Shown here in pieces: positions 7,382 through 9,125 of a DNA stretch of 9,125 nt (its first letter is position 1; every line of letters begins with the position of its first letter). The notes beneath the pieces are model-generated. The model saw nothing but the letters and a program-made list of their open reading frames with translations, did no database searches and was not told the origin of the DNA. The position numbers were made by a program, and so were the translations under genes. The stretch is from Pirellulaceae bacterium. Lineage in GTDB: Bacteria > Planctomycetota > Planctomycetia > Pirellulales > Pirellulaceae. The stretch spans positions 1 to 9,125 of the forward strand of contig JADLDX010000436.1 of assembly GCA_020846515.1 (NCBI GenBank). Reading direction: 5' to 3'.

Positions 7382-8790
7382 TTGAACTACATTTACCCTG
7401 GCTGGAATTGGCCATTCTGTTGCCGCTAGTGGGTGCGCTTTGGGTCTCGCGCGTGCCCGAAGCGGATCGTGTTCGCCAAATCAGTTTGGCGATCTCGTTT
7501 CTCTCGCTGATTTGCACGCTGGGTGCTTGGATAGATTTCGGATTCTTGCATGTGTTTGTCGCGCATGATCACTGGGACATGTTCGCCTCGCTGACCGGTA
7601 AAGAGTTCTTTGTCATTGACGAATTCAGTTCGCCACTACTACCGTTGGTAGCGTTACTTTTCTTCTTGACTCAATTGGCTACTACTCGTGGCAAGGCGCG
7701 GCGTTTTTCGTTTGCGTGGGCACTGTTGGGCCAGGCAACCATGCTGGCGACGTTCAGTTGCATCGCACCCTGGGGCATTATTGCTTTCCTGACCATTGGA
7801 ACGTTGCCACCTTGGTTAGAACTGCGATGGCGTTCAAAGCCGACGCGTGTCTACGAGATCCATATGGGCCTGTTTATTGTGTTGCTTATTTTCGGCTGGT
7901 CGCTGATCGTTAGTTATGACCATGGTCCTTGGCGGACCTTAGGTATGGTTTGCTTGGTGGCGGCCGTATTGATTCGCAGTGGTGTGGCGCCCTTGCATTG
8001 CTGGATGACGGATTTGTTCGAGCATGCAACCTTTGGTAATTCGTTGTTATTCGTAACTCCGATGGTCGGGGCGTATGCGGCCATGCGATTGGTCCTGCCG
8101 ATCGTGCCAGATGCTGCGTTGCACACGATCTCAATACTCTCGCTGGCTACCGCGTTGTATGCGGCTGGCATGTCGTTGGTGCAGCGCGAGGCCCGTCGCT
8201 TCTTCTGCTTTATCTTTCTCAGCCACTCGTCGTTGGTCCTGGTGGGGCTGGAGACAGCCACTGAATTGGGCTTGGCGGCAGCGTTGCTGGTTTGGGTTTC
8301 GGTCAGCATTTCACTGACCGGGTTTGGCTTGACACTGCGTAGTGTGGAAGCCCGCACCGGTCGCTTGTTGCTGACGGAATATCGCGGTTTAGGTGACCAG
8401 GTACCCCAGCTGGCAGCTTGTTTTCTTTTGACCGGACTGGCTAGCGTTGGCTTCCCTGGCACCAGTGGGTTTATTGCCACCGAACTGCTTATCGAAGCTG
8501 CCATTGATCGTTCATCTCTGTATGGCGTGATCGTGGTGTTGGCAGCCGCCTTGAATGGGATTGCGGTGCTGTTTGTCTACTTCCGAGTCTTTACTGGTAC
8601 GCGTCATCAAGCCACCGTGTCGTTACGTGGCCGACTGCCCGAGCAGATTGCCGTCTTGACGTTGTTTGTGTTGATTATCGTGGGTGGGTTGATACCGCAA
8701 CCTGGAGTCGCCTCGCGATACAACGCCGCCTCAGCGCTGCTCAAGCAGCGTAGCGTACAAATGGCTGCTGCTGCGCAGCAGCAGAACTAA
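7378..8790 (+). CDS. Second NuoM/NuoL-like membrane subunit of the DAB cluster (degenerate proton-channel protein)
   Basis: A 470-residue protein of about fourteen predicted membrane segments, distantly related to NuoM/NuoN/MrpD antiporter-type subunits. Family landmarks: [21 protein letters not shown] (about 198-217), matching the NuoM stretch that ends in [43 protein letters not shown] (259-291); and [19 protein letters not shown] (354-372), where Glu369 lines up with the glutamate of the NuoM VGEF motif. The channel charges are altered. The TM5 glutamate region reads [16 protein letters not shown], with no acid at the usual place. The TM7 lysine is Arg200. The TM8 region has R273/R274 in place of lysine. 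It may thus be a structural or regulatory half of the membrane part rather than a full proton channel. It overlaps dabB by four bases. The last seven residues (AAAQQQN) and the stop lie in the repeat element at 8768-8916, so the native C-terminus may have been replaced. Family membership is clear; the specific role is inferred. Confidence 0.85.
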   Translation: MIELHLPWLELAILLPLVGALWVSRVPEADRVRQISLAISFLSLICTLGAWIDFGFLHVFVAHDHWDMFASLTGKEFFVIDEFSSPLLPLVALLFFLTQLATTRGKARRFSFAWALLGQATMLATFSCIAPWGIIAFLTIGTLPPWLELRWRSKPTRVYEIHMGLFIVLLIFGWSLIVSYDHGPWRTLGMVCLVAAVLIRSGVAPLHCWMTDLFEHATFGNSLLFVTPMVGAYAAMRLVLPIVPDAALHTISILSLATALYAAGMSLVQREARRFFCFIFLSHSSLVLVGLETATELGLAAALLVWVSVSISLTGFGLTLRSVEARTGRLLLTEYRGLGDQVPQLAACFLLTGLASVGFPGTSGFIATELLIEAAIDRSSLYGVIVVLAAALNGIAVLFVYFRVFTGTRHQATVSLRGRLPEQIAVLTLFVLIIVGGLIPQPGVASRYNAASALLKQRSVQMAAAAQQQN

Positions 8791-8816
8791 CCCTCCCTTT
8801 GGGCCCTTTGGGAGGG
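8791..8816. other. CCCTCCC/GGGAGGG hairpin, unit 1
   Basis: A seven-pair stem, 8791-8797 with 8810-8816, directly after the stop codon at 8788-8790. The loop is 12 bases here because CCCTTTGGG is doubled; in unit 2 (9009-9025) the loop is only TTT. Confidence 0.7.
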
Positions 8817-8817
8817 T

Positions 8818-8852
8818 CGAAAAAACAGGCGTTACTGCAGCCTGTTTTTTCG
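8818..8852. terminator. Bidirectional intrinsic terminator-type hairpin closing the dab operon
   Basis: CGAAAAAACAGGC (8818-8830) pairs fully with GCCTGTTTTTTCG (8840-8852) around the 9-base loop GTTACTGCA. On the plus strand the core CAGGC/GCCTG stem is followed by six T, and the complement has the same layout, so it can work in both directions. It lies 27 bases after the stop of the last dab gene and is the best candidate for the end of the operon transcript. Confidence 0.7.
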
Positions 8853-8945
8853 GGGAGGGTGCGTGCGCCGCACAAACGAGTTCGCAGCGAAATACTTCAT
8901 GCTTTGGTTAGTCGAGGCCGGCCCTCCCCGCCCACGCTGCCGCGG

Positions 8946-8985
8946 GTCGACCCTCCCGCTGCTACGCAGCAGGAGGGTTAGTTCC
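8946..8985 (-). repeat. Inverted partial copy of the repeat module between units 1 and 2
   Basis: On the minus strand this reads GAACTAACCCTCC (8984-8972), then GCTGCGTAGCAGC in place of the short loop, then GGGAGGGTCGA (8957-8947). The two flanks are the same as those of the plus-strand modules at 8784-8820 and 9002-9029. It folds as CCCTCC/GGAGGG plus GCTGC/GCAGC around TAC, with one mismatch. It shows that the element occurs in both orientations and with exchanged loops. Confidence 0.65.
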
Positions 8986-9125
8986 CTGCTGCGCAGCAGC
9001 AGAACTAACCCTCCCTTTGGGAGGGTCGAAAAAACAGGCGTTACTGCAGCCTGTTTTTTCGGGGAGGGTGCGTGCGCCGCACAAACGAGTTCGCAGCGAA
9101 ATACTTCATGCTTTGGTTAGTCGAG
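8986..9125 (+). repeat. Palindrome-rich repeat, unit 2 (140 bases, reaches the window end)
   Basis: A second copy of the unit at 8768-8916, with no base difference other than lacking the 9-base CCCTTTGGG duplication. It begins with the palindrome CTGCTGCGCAGCAG (8986-8999) and its last match is the final base of the window, so it may continue and more units may follow. Open frames across both units translate to repeated nonsense-like peptides with no start signal and are not taken as genes. Confidence 0.85.
9027..9061. terminator. Second copy of the bidirectional terminator-type hairpin
   Basis: Same 13-pair stem and GTTACTGCA loop as at 8818-8852: arms 9027-9039 and 9049-9061. It could act as a back-up terminator for the dab operon or for a gene entering from the right. 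Confidence 0.6.

Larger units (their letters stand above)
8768..8916 (+). repeat. Palindrome-rich repeat, unit 1 (149 bases)
   Basis: Identical to 8986-9125 except for a 9-base duplication of CCCTTTGGG (within 8795-8812). Sub-parts in order: the perfect palindrome CTGCTGCGCAGCAG (8768-8781); GAACTAACCCTCC (8784-8796); a CCCTCCC/GGGAGGG hairpin (8791-8797 with 8810-8816); the long A/T-flanked hairpin (8818-8852); CGGGGAGGG (8851-8859); GTGCG/CGCAC; TTCGCAGCGAA (8881-8891); and a tail ending GTTAGTCGAG. It starts inside the last gene and contains that gene's stop. Dense hairpins and modular make-up suggest a REP/BIME- or MITE-like non-coding element; no transposase is seen. Confidence 0.85.

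Noticed and set aside
5990..8790. Part of a respiratory complex I (nuo) operon
   Set aside because: No other nuo genes are present, both proteins are shorter or degenerate relative to NuoL/NuoM, and they follow a DabA gene with a full active-site set.
8799..9120. Open frames of 60 and 85 codons across the repeat array
   Set aside because: They run through two copies of a palindromic repeat, translate to the same peptide twice, and have no ribosome binding site or recognisable protein character.
8768..9125. CRISPR array
   Set aside because: Only two long units of 140-149 bases with internal hairpins and one spacer-like gap; no short regular repeats and no cas genes.

Overview
The window looks like a piece of a bacterial chromosome, most likely from a planctomycete-type organism (Planctomycetota, perhaps Pirellulales). 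That placement is inference. It rests on the DabA (DUF2309) gene being followed by two NuoL/NuoM-like membrane genes, on mostly weak or absent Shine-Dalgarno sites, and on palindromic intergenic repeats at both ends. No rRNA, tRNA, transposase, integrase, phage gene or CRISPR array is visible.

Layout. Positions 1-101 hold an inverted repeat built from CACGGAT heptamers. Positions 102-2555 are a minus-strand pair: ychF (upstream, 2555-1465, broken by a one-base frameshift) and, 16 bases downstream of it, a class III PLP aminotransferase (1448-102). A 218-base divergent intergenic region (2556-2773) follows. Then come three plus-strand genes: dabA (2774-5854, or from a TTG at 2747), a NuoL-like dabB (5990-7381), and a second NuoM/NuoL-like membrane gene (7378-8790) that overlaps dabB by ATGA. 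From 8768 to the end of the window is an array of palindromic repeats with two near-identical units of 149 and 140 bases. Each unit carries a strong hairpin that can act as a terminator. The first unit begins inside the last gene and supplies its last seven codons and its stop.

How the genes work together. DabA keeps all four residues known as the metal and active-site set of DAB (DabAB/MpsAB) inorganic-carbon pumps: the Cys and Asp of the CCLDDRE motif, plus His704 and Cys719 at the same 15-residue spacing as His524/Cys539 of Halothiobacillus DabA2. The NuoL-like partner keeps the Glu/Lys charges of a proton-translocating antiporter half. The second membrane protein is a degenerate relative that has lost the TM5 glutamate and has arginine where lysines are usual. 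The cluster is therefore best read as an energy-coupled CO2/bicarbonate uptake complex with a two-subunit membrane part. No carboxysome or Rubisco gene is in view, so the bicarbonate could serve anaplerotic or biosynthetic carboxylations as proposed for MpsAB of heterotrophs. The ychF-aminotransferase pair has no obvious link to this role.
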